Assembly: GCA_017979445.1 (NCBI GenBank) | Contig: CM030704.1 | Span: 13,375,658-13,439,657, forward strand | Reading direction: 5' to 3' | DNA: 64,000 nucleotides | Source of the DNA: Akebia trifoliata | Taxonomy: Eukaryota; Streptophyta; Magnoliopsida; Ranunculales; Lardizabalaceae | Part shown: positions 1-12,499 of the stretch, one piece after another | Position numbering within the stretch: position 1 is the first letter of the stretch | Layout of the letters: each line of letters starts with the position of its first letter | The notes under the pieces: generated by a model | The model's database searches: none | What the model saw: only the letters and a program-made list of their open reading frames with translations | What the model was told of the DNA's origin: nothing | Program-made: the position numbers and the translations under genes

Positions 1-1521
1 GCGGAAATTGAGCAAAACTGGCAGAGGAATGAATGAATTTTGGGAAGAATGAACGAATTTGGAGAAAACTGATTAGAAGGAACCGGAGAACGAATAAATC
101 TGGAAGAGAAATGATCGATTCTAAGAATGATTGGATCTGAAAAGAATCTAGAGAACGAAAGAATACCATATCTCCTTATGTGAGATCCAAAATGCTTTTG
201 TTTGAACCTCAAGGATTTATCAAGAAGTTTTAAAACCTGAGTTTTTATTTCTTTTGAACCTCAAGAGTTTTTTGAAAAACTGTTATCAAGAGGGTTACCT
301 TAAATTTGGGGTTCTTATTATCTCTTAGGATTAACATTGCTCAAAAGCAAAATGCCTCTAGTTTGACAATGACCATGGCCTTGAAAATAATTGAACACGT
401 CATAAAAAAAAATGCCCCAGTATAAGGGGGAAAATTATATTAAAAAAAGAAAATGCCCCTTGTATGAAGGTTTGAAATAATTGATTACCACAAGCGCAAT
501 AAAGACTCAACTTTTAATTTTGATTAATTTTATTGAAGGTTTTTTAGTCAGGCTCAAGAGTACAAAATTATTTCCTTTCGAGTTTCATCATAGAATTCAC
601 CCTTTTCTCCATTGGTTCACTCGGGGGAGTAAAAATTTTCAGATCGATCGTAGACAAGATACTTGTGGCTTCTGAGTCTATGCCTGGTTTAAGCTAAGTA
701 TTGACCTTGATTATTCGGACTTCTGATGTTTCAGCTCGGACCGCTCTCAGCTTGGGATTTTTTTCTGTTTTTCTTTGTTGCTTTATCTTTTGCCTAGATC
801 GCCTTTTCAGGTTTTCAATCTAGTGAGCTTGCTCTAGCTTTTGCCTAGATCACCTTTTTAGGTTTTCGATCTAGCGAGCTCTTCTTTTTTTTCTTGGCTC
901 TGATTGTTGTCAAAGTTGTCCTTTCAGATTTTCAACCTTGCGAGCTTGCCTTAATTTTTGCCTAAGTCGCCCTTTTCGAGTTTTCAACTTAGCAGGCTTT
1001 ATCATTTTTTTCTTTTTCTCCTCTGAACTTCTAGAGTTACTGTCTGATCATGCTTTGATATCTTCCTTAACTTTTCACACGGTACTTAGGAGGACTTTCA
1101 TAGGTAGGCTTAGGACTGGGTATAAAAAGAAAGGGATTTTGAGGCTCAAAAATCCAAATGCCCCTTGTGTGGCATTTCCTTTTAAATTTTTTTTTTTTTT
1201 TAATTTTCTTCCTCATTTTGGATGATATTTCTTTTGAATTTTTTCTTGATTTTTTTTTATTGTATGGGAAATATATTTTTTATTTTGATGTGGTCGGGCC
1301 TGAAGTAACTTCTCAGGTTGCCTACGTACCCCAGAATTTTGGGATCAGACCAAAACGTAGTTCGAAACTTCCCTCCCCTAGGTTAGGTGATCGGGCTGAG
1401 AAAGAAAAAGGCATAATTTTTCTTTTTGAAAAGACTGCAAAGGGGTTGAGAAAGGATATGTTGGACTGGGTAACTGGGTAACTGGGTAATATGAGGATTG
1501 ATTCGACCAAAGATGGCCTCC
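1..1521 (-). other. 3' UTR of the Ogre-like element
   Basis: This stretch lies downstream of the integrase stop on the minus strand and contains no credible coding sequence. It is T-rich on the plus strand and holds a degenerate tandem repeat (785-1000) and three copies of the octamer ACTGGGTA at 1464-1487. Long, non-coding, repeat-bearing 3' regions are known in Tat elements. The polypurine tract and 3' LTR are not reached. Confidence 0.6.
785..1000. repeat. Degenerate tandem repeat, about 50 bp x 4
   Basis: Four successive blocks share the pattern TTGCCTAGATCGCC, then a TTTTCAGGTTTTCAA-like stretch, then (T/C)AGCGAGCTTG. They start near 787, 838, 900 and 953. The copies have diverged by substitutions and small indels. 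They lie in the 3' UTR of the Ogre-like element. Confidence 0.6.
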
Positions 1522-2558
1522 TTAAATGTAGTACCATTTGATTTGGTCAAGGTTGGTTGGTTCTGGTAATTCGATTCCATCATGATCTTGAAGTCTGACA
1601 GCTTTTCCTAGTAATATTTCCTTGAAAATGAACGAACCTCCCCAATTTGGTTTGAACTTCCCCCTGGGATAAAAAATAGGTGCCCTGTTCTCTTTGAGTA
1701 CTAAATCCCCGACTTGTAAGTGACGGGCCTTGATTTTCTTGTCAAACGCACGGGCGACTCTTCTTTGATAAGCTTGCACGTGATACAACGCTCTTAGTCA
1801 TTTTTCCTCGATCAAATTTAACTCTTCATACCGTTGGCGAACCCAGTCTGCTTCTGACAACTTATTTTCTAAGAGAACCCTGAGAGACGGAATCTCCATT
1901 TCAACTGGCAAGACTGCTTCCATGCCATACACTAAGGAGTTGGGAGTAGCTCCGGTGGAGGATCGAATTGAGGTTCGATATGCCCATAATGCAAATGACG
2001 ATTTTTCTGATCAATCTCGATGTGATTGACACATTTTTCTAAGGATAGTCTTAATATTCTTATTAGCTGCTTCGACTGCTCCGTTAGTCTGAGGACGGTA
2101 AGGAGATGATTTATGGTGTGAGATTTTGAACTTTGAACACAATTTGATAACCTCAACTTTGAAGTGCAACCCGTTATCAGAGATAAACTCTGAAGGTACC
2201 CCGTATCGACTGATGATGTTTGTTTGAATGAACTTTGCAACTCGAGACGCAGTGAGGACAGCATAAGAGGCAGCTTCGACCCATTTGGTAAAATAATCGA
2301 TTGCAACTAGAATGTATTCGTGCCCGTTTGATGCCTTAAGCGATATTTTACCAATAATGTCAATTCCCCAGATTGAGAATGGCCATGGTGAAGTCAGACC
2401 CACTAATTGAGATGGTGGCATATGTATAAGGTTCGCATGTATTTGGCACTTATGACAGGTTTTGACCATGCGATGACAATCTGTTTCCATCGTGGGCCAA
2501 TAGTATCCTTGTCTCATAATCTTCTTAGCTAACATTTTCCGACTCATCTGTGGGCCAC
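1522..2558 (-). pseudogene. Integrase (core and C-terminal part), broken
   Basis: This is the DDE integrase that inserts element cDNA into the genome. On the minus strand the sequence resumes just inside the zinc-binding domain (YYWPTM, then a CHKC pair). It continues through the catalytic core with the first Asp in WGIDIIG, the second Asp in ISDNGLHF and the Glu in NGAVEAANKNIK. The C-terminal barrel ends at 1522 (VGDLVLKENRAP to WYYI). The reading frame is lost near 2011 by a frameshift and is stopped again near 1795 (TGA). The upstream end of the protein continues after the LTR insertion, from 4312 rightwards. All three catalytic residues are visible, but the gene cannot be translated intact. 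Confidence 0.85.
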
Positions 2559-4311
2559 TGAAAGTGCCCTCGATCCGCGGGGTGCGCGGATCCGCTTTTG
2601 ACCCTTGAGGTTTGGGAGTCGCCACCTAGTTATTACGGTCTAGGAACCGATCAATGACTCTAAACGGATAAAACTAATCTAAAACCAAAAAAAACTGAAT
2701 TCGGGGATCATGTTACGGGATTGGAAGGTGTTAGGCACCAATCCCGCCCGGCCAAAGCCGGTCTCTACTAAATTCTCAAGTAAATTACATTGCTAAAACC
2801 TAGATAAAAATAGAAAATAAAAAAAAAAAATACCTTTCCGATGCAAGGACTTTATTCCCTCAGATCTGACAAAAAGAGCTCCTTGTACCGTGCTCCCTTG
2901 CTTCGTTCTGCTTCCGGATTTGACTTCGGAACTCCGAGGCAAGGTATCTCCTTGTTTTTGAATTTGAACTCTTCAAGTTCGTTGCGGATTTGGGGATGTT
3001 TTTAGAAGGCTTTTGGGTGTTTTCTAGACTAAAATTGAAGGAGGGATGTTAGCTAAGGAGTTGGGGCTCCAAAACTAGGGTTTATGGGGGGCTAGGGGAG
3101 CTTCTAGACCTACTTCTCTTAGGGTTTATCATTTGATACGAAAATAGGGTGTAAGCACCTCTATTTATAGATGTTTTTTAGGGGTGGATTTGGATAAAGT
3201 TAGTGTTTAATTAGAGATATTTTAATTAGAGTTGTGTTTTAGTTAAAATTGTTTTAGGTAGAATTATGTTTTAATTAGAATTGTTTTAGGTAGAATTGTG
3301 TTTTAATTAGAATTGTTTTAGGTAGAATTGTTTTTAAGTTAGAAATCTATTAGATAGAGTTATTAATCAATTATAATTCTATTATGACTTTTAATGTTTT
3401 TACTTTAGTCTTAATTGATTGACTTTTAATATCTTGACTTCAGTCTTGCTTAATTGACTTTAATTTTGACTTCAGTCTCACTTGATTGACTTTAATACCT
3501 TGACTTCAGTCTTGCTTGATTTACTTTTAATTTTTGGAGAACCCCCTTCCATTATTTCTTTAATTCTTTGGACCCCCAAATGGAGGGGTCCTTAAAGAAA
3601 TATCCCACGAACCCTCAACAATTTTGCCTGAGAGTCCGATTAATCGATTTTTTAGGTTCAAAATTTTAAATTAATTCATTAATGTTTCACTTTAATTATT
3701 TCATGTTTTATTTATTAATTTCGAATTTTTTAATTATGAAAATTATGAAATTACCGTTTTGCCCCCGGAGAGGACTTTTCACGTTTTAAGTCGGTTTTTA
3801 ATGTTCTAGGATGTTTTAGAATCGATTTTTTCGTAAGGAATTCAATGGAAATGTTGGTTTGTATCATTTATGAAAATTTTTATGTGAAATGATTGTGAAC
3901 TTTATGAGGGGCATTTTCGTAATTTTATCAAATTCTGTTAAAATTGGTGAAATGATTTATTTGGTTCCGATTTGTTATTTTATGTGTTCGAGAGAGTTTT
4001 CCTAAGCGTAACGTAGGCTCTAGGGTTGTTTTGATGTCAGGGGTATTTTGGTAATTTGATCAATTTTTAGTGATTTTTATCGTGAAACTTCTTTTTGGTC
4101 TGTAAGATGATGATTTCTATGTTTCTGGGGTTGTGTTTTCCTAGCGTAGCGTGGTTTCTAAGGTTTTGTCAGTTCGAGATACCTCATCCGGATTTCTGAA
4201 ACATATATGGTAACAAAATAAAGTAACGGAATACACATCCATCATTGGGAATTATTGCGATCGGGTTGACGAGTTGATTAATCAGGCGAGTGCAAAAATG
4301 GGGTGTCTACA
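2559..4311 (-). mobile_element. Solo LTR, family A (Ogre-like), inserted in integrase
   Basis: The 1753-bp block starts TGAAAGTGCC and ends GTGTCTACA on the plus strand, so on the minus strand it reads TGTAGACACCCC...CTTTCA with canonical TG/CA ends. It is flanked on both sides by GCCAC (2554-2558 and 4312-4316), a perfect 5-bp target-site duplication, and the integrase reading resumes across it. It matches the 5' LTR at 18424-20149 along its length, so the family inserted into one of its own members and then lost its interior by LTR-LTR recombination. Inside are short tandem repeats rich in TTTTAGGTAGAATTG (about 3230-3330) and in TTGACTTCAGTCTTGCTTGA (3380-3530). Confidence 0.95.
3161..3169 (-). 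promoter_or_regulatory. TATA box of family A LTR (solo copy)
   Basis: The minus strand reads CTATAAATAGAGGTG here. The same motif occurs at the equivalent place in the 5' LTR (19022-19030) and as TATAAATAA in the third copy. Conservation across copies and position about 1.1 kb into the LTR support it as the U3 promoter. Confidence 0.6.
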
Positions 4312-5586
4312 GCCACATTCTCCTTAATGTAGTTCAATCATTATCTGTTCAGCTTGATCTTCATCAACACACGACAAATGAATCTTATCATAAGACCTTT
4401 TGTATAAGCTTCCTGCGCACAGGATAAATTGAGATGCTAATCTTAGTAGGGTCTGTCGTTCCTTCCTCGATGCTTTTTTTGAGAATTCTTGTTTTTCCAA
4501 CATTTTCTTTATGTCTGTGTACCATGGCTTTCCATCGGGTAATCGAGTAGCAATATTGATCTGATGATAGTATGCGGGTTTGTCTTTGACTTCAACCGTG
4601 ATCGACCTTAATTCCATGCTAGGAGGCAAATGGATCATTGAAGATAAAGTTGCTAAGGAGTCAGCAAATCTATTATCATCCCTTGACAAGTGCTGGAACA
4701 GGATAACTTTAAACTTACTGACTAAGTTTAGCAAATACTCATGATAAGGTTTCAACTTTTCATCCCTAGTTTTCCATTCTTCCAATGACTGATGTATGAC
4801 CAAGGTTGAATCCCCAAAAACTTCAATTTCTGAAATGCCCAGGTTCAAAGCAGCTTCGAGCCCCGCGATGCACGCCTCATATTCAGCCGTGTTATTAGTG
4901 TTCGAAAAGGCTAACTTAATAGCAATAGGAATATGGCACCCTTCCGGAGAAAACAGTACTGCCCCTATTCCATACCCATTTTGATTGGCAGCTCCATCAA
5001 AGTACAACTGCCATGTTTGGTTATGCGGTTCTTCTTTAACGTGCAAGATGTTCTCATCTGGGAATTGATCGATAGGCCTTATTCCTTCTATTACAGGGTG
5101 ATCTGCCAAGTATTCTGCTACAGCTCTCCCTTTGATAGACTTCTGTGTAACATGCGTGATGTCAAACTCTGATAGCAACAATAACCATCGTGCGGTTCTC
5201 CCTGTCAATGTTGGTTTCTCGAAAAGATACTTGAGAGGATCCATCCAAGATAACAGGATAATTGAATGACACAACATATAGTGCCGGAGTCTCTGAGTGG
5301 CCCATACCAGTGCTAAGCAGGTTTTCTCCAATGATGAATATTTTCGTTCATACTCTAACATCTTCTTACTGATGTAGTAGATGGCCCTTTCTTTGCGAGT
5401 ATCTTTGTCATACTGTGCTTGCATGCATCCCATAGCTTCTTCTGTGACTGACAGATAAAGAAGAAGTAGTTCACCCGGTGTAGATGGGACCAAAATAGGT
5501 GGATTTGAAAGATACTCCTTGACTTGGTCGAAAGCCTTTTGGCATTGCTCATTCCAAATTGTTGGTTCATTCTTTTTGAGAAGCTA
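4312..5586 (-). pseudogene. RNase H pair (retroviral-type plus archaeal-type) and start of integrase
   Basis: The first half is the RT-linked RNase H, followed by a linker ending near the ADHPVIEG motif. The second half is an additional RNase H with a full acidic set: Asp in LYFDGAANQNG, Glu in TAEYEACIAG, Asp in VFGDSTLVIHQ and Asp in SRDDNRFADSLATL. The double RNase H is diagnostic of the Tat clade. The N-terminal integrase segment follows, ending in a stop at 4324-4326 just before the LTR insertion. An in-frame TAG at 5584-5586 separates this block from the upstream RT. Both RNase H domains remove RNA from RNA-DNA hybrids during reverse transcription. Confidence 0.85.
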
Positions 5587-7002
5587 GAAGATAGGTTCGC
5601 AGACATTGGTGAGTTGAGCGATGAACCTGCTAACATACTGGATTCTGCCCAGAAAACCTCGAATTTGCTTTTCAGTCTCGGGCGGTGGCATCTCTTGGAT
5701 AGCTTTAATCTTTATAGGGTCTACTTCTATTCCTCTCTGACTGACTACAAATCCCAACAGCTTTCCAGAAGTTACTCCGAATACACATTTCTGTGGGTTG
5801 AGGCGGAGTTGATACTTTTGAATCCTTGTGAGAAACTTTTCTAATGCAGTAACATGCCCTAGTCGTTCTTTGGATTTGATTATCATATCATCTACATAGA
5901 CTTCGACTTCCTTGTGTATCATGTCATGTAGTAAAGTCGTGGCTGCTCTTTGATAGGTAGCTCCAGCGTTCTTCAAACCAAAAGGCATGACCTTGTAGCA
6001 GAAGGTCCCCCACTATGTGATGAACAACATTTTTTGCATATCTCGAGGATCCATTTTTATCTGATTGTACCCTGAAAATCCATCCATGAAAGACAACAAA
6101 GCATGCCCTGCTGTACTGTCCACTAGAACATCTATGTGTGGTAAAGGAAAAGTATCCTTTGGGCTTGCTTTATTTAAGTCTCTAAAATCCACACACATTC
6201 TAACTTTTCCATCCTTTTTCGACACCGGGACGACATTGGCAATCCACTCAGGGTATTCTACTACTTCCAAAAATCCAACGTTAATCTGTTTCGTAACTTC
6301 TTCTTTGATTTTCAAAGTCCATTCCGGCTTCATACGTCGAAGTTTCTGTTTGATTGGTCGAGCATCAGGATATAACGGAATCCGATGTTGGACAATATCT
6401 ATGCTTACCCCCGGCATATCCTCGTAAGACCACGCGAACACGTCTTTGAACTTTCTGAGCAAGTCTACTATCCATTTGCGTTCATCGGGAGATAAAGTGA
6501 CTCCTATCCGAATTTCTTGAGGACTTTCTTTTGTTTCGAGGTTGATAACCTCTACTTCCTCTATTAGAGGTTGAGCCTGACGTTCTTCTTCTTGTTTAAG
6601 TAATTTGATTATTTCAGGGGGAGGTTCTTCGTCAGAAGACTCTCCCTCCGAAGCCAGATTGTTAGTTGAATTATTATTGCGCTCGGGGTAATCAAAAATT
6701 TCTTTCATTTCATTAAAAAGAGATGGGGTAATAGGACTCATTGCAGACTTGATAAACTCACTCGACTCAGCAGGAAAAACAGACTCCCTAGAAGCAACAG
6801 ACTCAGCAGAAACAACTAACTTACTCGACTCAACAGAAATAAATGACTCAACTGGCATGTCATATTTAACAGGACTAATGGGACCGACAGACCCAGCCTT
6901 GACATGCAACACAGGACTGATTACATGATAATTTGATAGAGCCCCAACAGTGGGTTTGATTACAGACTGAGGATTTTGGATCCCTTTCTCAACCGACAAC
7001 AC
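5587..7002 (-). pseudogene. Reverse transcriptase, broken by two nonsense mutations
   Basis: The RT domain copies element RNA into cDNA. The N-terminal linker (7002 to about 6450) is acidic and rich in Ser/Glu. RT proper starts near the AWSYEDMPGV motif and includes VRMCVDFRDLNKASPKD, FMDGFSGYNQI, MPFGLKNAGATYQR and the catalytic YVDDM box (around 5890). The frame is unbroken except for a TAG at 6013-6015 and a TAG at 5584-5586. Both are consistent with single-base changes, since the reading frame is the same on each side. All catalytic motifs survive, so decay is recent or slow here. Confidence 0.9.
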
Positions 7003-8094
7003 TAAAACACTATGGTCTTCAATGAATAGCTGATCGATGTTGAGGGAGTCCAGATCGAGCTACCAGTCTTCAACTTTTTTCTCTCTAACTTTTGTGCTTG
7101 CTTCCTTTTCAGGCCATTCCATACCAAAGAAGATTTCAAACCCTGGCAGTCAAGTACAAGTGATGTGATCGATGAAAGGCTCTGGGAACCCACAGTAACG
7201 GAAGTCTTCTCCTTCTTTCACAAAATAACCATTGAGAGTCTTTCGATAGGACTTCATTTTGATGAGATCTGCGGTACGCCTTTACTTTTTAGCGATGGCC
7301 TTATCCCGTTTTGTCTTCCAGTATTGGGCCCAATCTTCCTTAGTAGGCTCATATCCTAGTCCGAATGTACCGATGGTCTCTTTAATCACTGGTGCCTCTT
7401 TAATACCTTGCTGCTTGCGACCTAAGCCCATACCAGGGAAGAATCTCATTTTCTTGAATATATTGGCCATGCAGCAATTAGAGGTATTTTCCATTGGAAA
7501 ATACTCTTTCATGGCTTGATCCTATTGGACTGAGCATATCTTTTCAAATTCGAACCCACAGAGCTCTACTCCCTGTTGTTCTAGTTGAATCTCAAGCAAT
7601 GGCTTATCCTTAGCCTCAGTATTATTTATGATCCTTACAATTTCATCATCTCCATGAAGAGTAATTACTAGCCCATCCTTGATAAATTTGACCTTCTGGT
7701 GTAGCGTAGAAGGGATGACTTTGATCTGGTGTAACCATGATCTCCCTAATAGTAAATTGAAAGAAGACTGGATGTCAATGACCTGAAATTCTATAGGAAA
7801 TTCAACTATGCATGTGGACAATCGAAGGTGCAAAATTCCCAGTACATCCCTCTTGGTGTTATCATAGGCTCTAACACCTTGATTAGTAGGTTTGAGATCT
7901 TCAGCCTTAAATCCAAGACAAGTAGCCATTTTCAGCAGGCAAACGTTCAGTGCACTCCCGTTATCAATCAAAACCAAAGGTACCCTCATTCCGTTACAGT
8001 CAACTGTAATGTGCAACGGCTTAGTATGGCTTGCCCCTTCTTTTGGGACATCTAAGTCCGAGAAGGATAGGATATTCTCCACGTAAGTTGCCCC
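7003..8094 (-). pseudogene. Aspartic protease and G-patch-like segment, copy A
   Basis: On the minus strand the region carries LVLIDNGSALNVCLL, the retropepsin active-site loop in the D-N-G-S form, and a second conserved part FNLLLGRSWLH. This enzyme would cleave the Gag-Pol polyprotein. Further on lies FFPGMGLGRKQQGIKE, which resembles a G-patch and is common in this part of Tat pol. A TAG at 7522-7524 interrupts the frame where copy B has Trp, and a stop near 7059 ends the block. Copy B (11262-12345) is about 95 percent similar by eye. Confidence 0.8.
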
Positions 8095-10048
8095 ACTATA
8101 CTGGCCAGCTGATCTGGAGAAGTATCAAGGGAGACTTGGGCTGTGTTTAGTGCTTTGAGAACAGCCTCCCTATGAGCAATGGAAATCATGAGTAAACCCC
8201 ATATTGAGATATTGGCCCATGATTTTTTCAACTGTTTGATCACGGAGTTATCCTCTTCGATGCTTTCCTTAGTGGGATCTTCTCCTTCTTTTATTGTCAG
8301 GGGTGCAGGATTTTCAACACAGAGTTCTTGTGGATTAAAAACTCTTCCCCCTCGAGTTATATGTCTAACTTCATCACAGGAAATGGGGAAAGGCTCATCT
8401 TCCTCAGTCAACAAGTATGGATCTTCGACTGTCAAAGGTTCAGGGTTTTTCAGATTCATTTGGGCCAACAAGTAACTAGTGAACGCGGGATTATCGTAAC
8501 GAGGCGGGGATAAACAATAGGTATCATCCGAGGTTAAATCAAATGGTTCATAGTTTGTGGTGAAAACCTCATCAGTGAAGGCTATCCCGGCAAGGGGGTA
8601 ACTAGGCGATTTAACTTGGATTGGATGGATGAGAGAAACATGGTCGAATGGTAATGGGGTGTGAGAAACCATGTTCAGGGTCGGTGGAGGTTGATAGGTA
8701 GGTAGTGGATTAGTGGTGACATTTGGTGGGCTAGGGATCGTGATCTTTTTGTTATCAATAAGGTTTTGAATGGCATGGCGCAGGGTGATACATCGATCCG
8801 TGTGATGGCCAGGATTTTGATGAAATTCACAGAATAAGTTGGGGTTGTGTCCGACTGGTAAGGGATTTGGTAAAGGTCGGGGTTGAGTCGGGGTAAGCAA
8901 CCATTTTTTCAACAGTTTTTGCAAAGCTACGGTAAGGGTCATCCCTAAATTGGTAAATTGGCGTGGAGTTCGAGGTTGACTCGGGTGAATCTGGTTATTA
9001 GTCCGAGCCGGGGGTTGAGCTGGGGTAACTGAGGTATTGGCGATGTAAGTATGGTTGATGTTGGGTTTGGGAACATATGATTTCTTAGGCTTGTTATCTG
9101 AGGGGTTAGAAAGGATTCCAGAGGCAAACGCATCCTCAAGTTGGCTCCTTGCTTGCAACAAGGATTCAAAAGTAGGGAGGTATTGGGCCACTAGGTGTTG
9201 AGCATATCCTTGAGACAGGTTCTTTAGGATAATTGCTACTTGTTCCTTCTCCGAAGGTCTATCCCACATTTGAGAAGTCTTGGCCCTCCAGCGACTAATG
9301 AAATCAGTGAATGTCTCCCCATTTTTATGTTTAGTTGCTTCCAGATCCCTTCTTGAAGTCTCAATCTCAGTGCTGTACTTATACTGATGCCAGAAGGCCT
9401 TTGACATGTTTTTCCATGTACCCACAGTAACTGGATCTTGAGACATTAACCAACGTAGTGCTGATCCCGATAGAGTTCTTTGGAACAACAATGTCATTTG
9501 TTCGTCGCTGAGCCCCATAGTGCGCATGTTGGTAACATACACCTTAAGATGTGTTTTCGCACACCCTGTCCCACTGAACTTGTCCATTTCAGGCATCACA
9601 AACTTTTCTGGCAAATGGATTCTAGGGATGCGATTCAAAGCTTCAGTGCCTGCTGCAATTTCATCAATACCCTTTATACTCTTCATCGTTGACTCCAATT
9701 GAGACATTCTATTAGATAACGTCGGATTTTCATCAACATACTCTTTGTCTCCCTCGAGTTTGAAGACTTCACGCGGATGTTTCTCTTCTACCTTTTTTCC
9801 CTTTAGGTCATCTAGGGGAATTCTCGTCGATTCCGAGGTCTGTTCTAACATTTCCACTTTGCCTTTTATATTGCTGATATCATTGGCAAAGGCTGCCAAG
9901 ATCTTACGGATCTTTATGAGCTCAGATTCTGAGCCATCTCTACTTGTTGACTTGGTGCTGTGGTTCGTTCTAACCGACTGGACTTACGACTCCAACTAGG
10001 AGGTGGACGCTTGAGTTTGGGCGCAATGATAATCCTATATGACCCCAT
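8091..10048 (-). pseudogene. gag, copy A
   Basis: The capsid and nucleocapsid precursor begins at the ATG at 10046-10048, by comparison with copy B. The capsid core contains FSGTGCAKTHLKVYV, ALRWLMSQDP, WKNMSKAFWHQY and a LEDAF motif. A proline-rich linker follows, then a zinc-knuckle variant CEFHQNPGHHTDRC with a His in the second position. A one-base deletion near 9935, relative to copy B, puts the first part out of frame, so the longest open stretch starts at 9899. A second one-base loss near 8094 throws the gag-protease junction out of frame. Gag would coat the RNA and form the cytoplasmic particle. Confidence 0.88.
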
Positions 10049-10334
10049 CAAAGGTAGATTTAGTCAATTTCAGTATTACCCCCTTGATAACATTTTTAAG
10101 AATCATTTTATTGAGGTTTGTGCACCAATCCATTAATTAATCCATTCACACAATGAGTATTCGAAAAGAAAATAAATATTTATTTAAAAAGATAGTTTTA
10201 TCGAAAATGATTGACAAACAATATGTTCTTATTAAAACATATTTCAATAAATTTGATTTGAACTATTTTTACATGGACGCTTGGCTTTGTCTTGAAGGTC
10301 ATCAGGATTGCTGTCAGGCTTGACCCTCTTAGCT

Positions 10335-11225
10335 CTAACAACTGGCTCTCTGAATTCTGTTGGTCCGTCTGGATACCCTAAGGTGCGCTTGTTCCAAGCT
10401 CTCAATGAGGTGTACTAACTTTTCAGTCAAAGGCTCAGGGGAAAAGAAAGCTTTGTGCTGAGGTAAGGATAACTCTGTAGGTACATCGTACTGTTCTGGG
10501 ATCAGATTAGGATGGTAAAAAGATGTTTCTTCTAAACCAATCAGACGGACATAGTAGGATCCTTTGGTTCCTAGAACAGGGGGATCAGTCATCCACCAAG
10601 GGCACCTAAAATCGATATGACAGGCAAGGCGAGAGTCTAACCATTTACTCCAAGCTTTGACTGAGTTGTGACGCACTAACAGGTTTCTCTTGGAAAAATA
10701 TTCTGGCCCATATTCGAGGTTTGAGGGAACTTTTACGATTTTAAACGGTCACAAAGCCACATATAGAGTAAGTAGGGGCTTCCTTTGAAGCTTTCTCGCT
10801 CACCATTTTTTATGGCATCTAAACCTGAGAAAGTTTCAGCTAGGATGAGAGGTACTGGGTTGGCTTTCCTTGAGAGTTGAGAGGCTATATCTATAAAGGA
10901 CTCCGGGATAGTTTGGCCATCGCTATTGGAGGTCAGTATGTATTGGGCTAGGATTCCTAAGCATAATCGATAATCTCTAGTAGCTCGCCAGGCTTCGGGT
11001 TTTACATTGATAAGGTGACTGCGGGAGCGATACGGACCCAGTAGAGGTACTAAGTTCAATCTCCCGTTATGGACTAAGAACTTGACTTCTTCCTTGGAAA
11101 TGTTTAGTCCTGTGGTGAGTTCACCAGAATATCCGGTCTTCAATGAGGGCCTGACTAGAGGTCCTGAAGTGGATATCCTCATGATGCCACAATAATCCTC
11201 GTGAGTAGGGCATAAATGCATGTAC
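10335..11225 (-). pseudogene. ORF1 (upstream of gag), copy A, 5'-truncated
   Basis: This protein of unknown function is placed upstream of gag, as in Ogre elements. The surviving part runs from YMHLCPTHEDYCGIMR through LCLGILAQYIL, a FKGSPYLLYMWLCDRL segment, and the C-terminal RNRI/QRASC end. The fold is not known to me. The GSPYLLYMW-like motif recalls plant mobile domain proteins, but that link is weak. Its N-terminus is missing because the duplication junction at 11225/11226 fuses it to protease-RT linker sequence in a different frame. A frameshift near 10735 separates the two halves. A 286-bp non-coding spacer lies between it and gag. Confidence 0.7.
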
Positions 11226-11261
11226 CTGAGGATTTGGGATCCCTTTCTCAACTGACAACAC

Positions 11262-12345
11262 TAAGATGTTATGATCTTTAATGAATAGCCGATCGACGTT
11301 GAGGGAGTCCAGATTGAGCTGTCAGTCTTCAACTTTTTTCTCTTTAACTTCTGTGCTTGCTTCCTTTTCAGGGCATTCCATGCCAAAGAAGATTTCAAAC
11401 CCCGACAGTCGAGTACCAGTGATGTGATCGATGAAAGGCTCTGGGAACCCACAGTAACGGAAGTCTTCTCCTTCTTTCACAAAATAACCATTGAGGGTCT
11501 TTCGATAAGACTTCATTTTGATGAGATCTACGGTATGGCTTTGCCTTTTAGCAATGGCCTTATCCCATTTTGTCTTCCAGTATTGGGCCCAATCTTCCTT
11601 AGTAGGCTTATATCCTAGTCCAAATATGTCGATGGCCTCTTTAATCACTGGGGCCTCTTTAATACCTTGCTGCTTGCGACCTAAGCCCATTCCATGGAAG
11701 AATCTCATTTTCTTGAACATATTGGCCATGTAGCAATTATAGGTATTTTCCATTGAAAAATATTCTTTCATGGCTTGATCCCATTGGACTGAGCATATCT
11801 TTTCAAACTCGAACCCACTGAGTTCTACTCCCTGTTGTTCTGGTTGAATCTCAAGCAATGGCTCTACCTTAGCCTCAGCATTATTTACGATCCCTACAAT
11901 TTCAACGTCTCCATGAAGAGTAATTACTAGCCCATCCTTGATAAACTTGACCTTCTGATGTAGCGTAGAAGGGATGGCTTTGATCTGGTGTAACCATGGT
12001 CTCCTTAACAGTAAATTGAAAGAAGACTGGATGTCAATGACCTGAAATTCCATAGGAAATTCAGCTATGCCTGTGGACAATCGAAGGTGCAAAATTCCCA
12101 ATACATCTCTCTTGGTGTTATCATAGGCTCTAACACCTTGATTAGTAGGTTTGAGATCCTCAGCCTTAAATCCGAGACAAGTAGCAATTTTCAGCGGGCA
12201 AACGTTCAGTGCACTCCCGTTATCAATCAAAACCAAAGGTACCCTCATTCCGTTTCAATCAACTGTAATGTGTAACGGCTTAGTGTGGCTTGCCCCTTCT
12301 TTTGGGACATCTGAGTCCGAGAAGGATAGGATATTCTCCACGTAA
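11262..12345 (-). pseudogene. Aspartic protease and G-patch-like segment, copy B
   Basis: It contains the same LVLIDNGSALNVCPL active-site loop and FFHGMGLGRKQQGIKE motif as copy A. Here the frame is open from 12248 to 11322, including Trp where copy A has a stop. A TGA just upstream (about 12256-12258, Cys in copy A) breaks the link to gag, and a stop at 11322 ends the segment before the novel junction. RT does not follow; ORF1 copy A does, so this protease is disconnected from pol. Confidence 0.8.
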
Positions 12346-12499
12346 ATTGCCCCTACTATACTAGCCAGCTGATCTGGAGAAGTATCAAGGGAGACTTGGG
12401 CTGTGTTTAGTGCTTTGAGAACAACCTCCCTATGAGCAGTAGAAGCCATGAGTAAACCCCATACTGAGATATTGGCACCTGCTTTTTTCAACTGCTTGA

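Larger units (their letters stand above)
6967..11225 (-). repeat. Tandem duplication unit A (ORF1-gag-protease), 4259 bp
   Basis: From CTGAGGATT at 6967 to the ORF1 sequence ending at 11225, the block repeats almost base for base in 11226-15485. The order in each unit is protease, gag, 286-bp spacer, ORF1 (minus strand). Only unit A is joined to RT, and only unit B is joined to the true start of ORF1. Confidence 0.92.

Noticed and set aside
938..1481. Plus-strand frames over the left edge
   Set aside because: They are antisense to the Ogre 3' UTR, T-rich and without motif.
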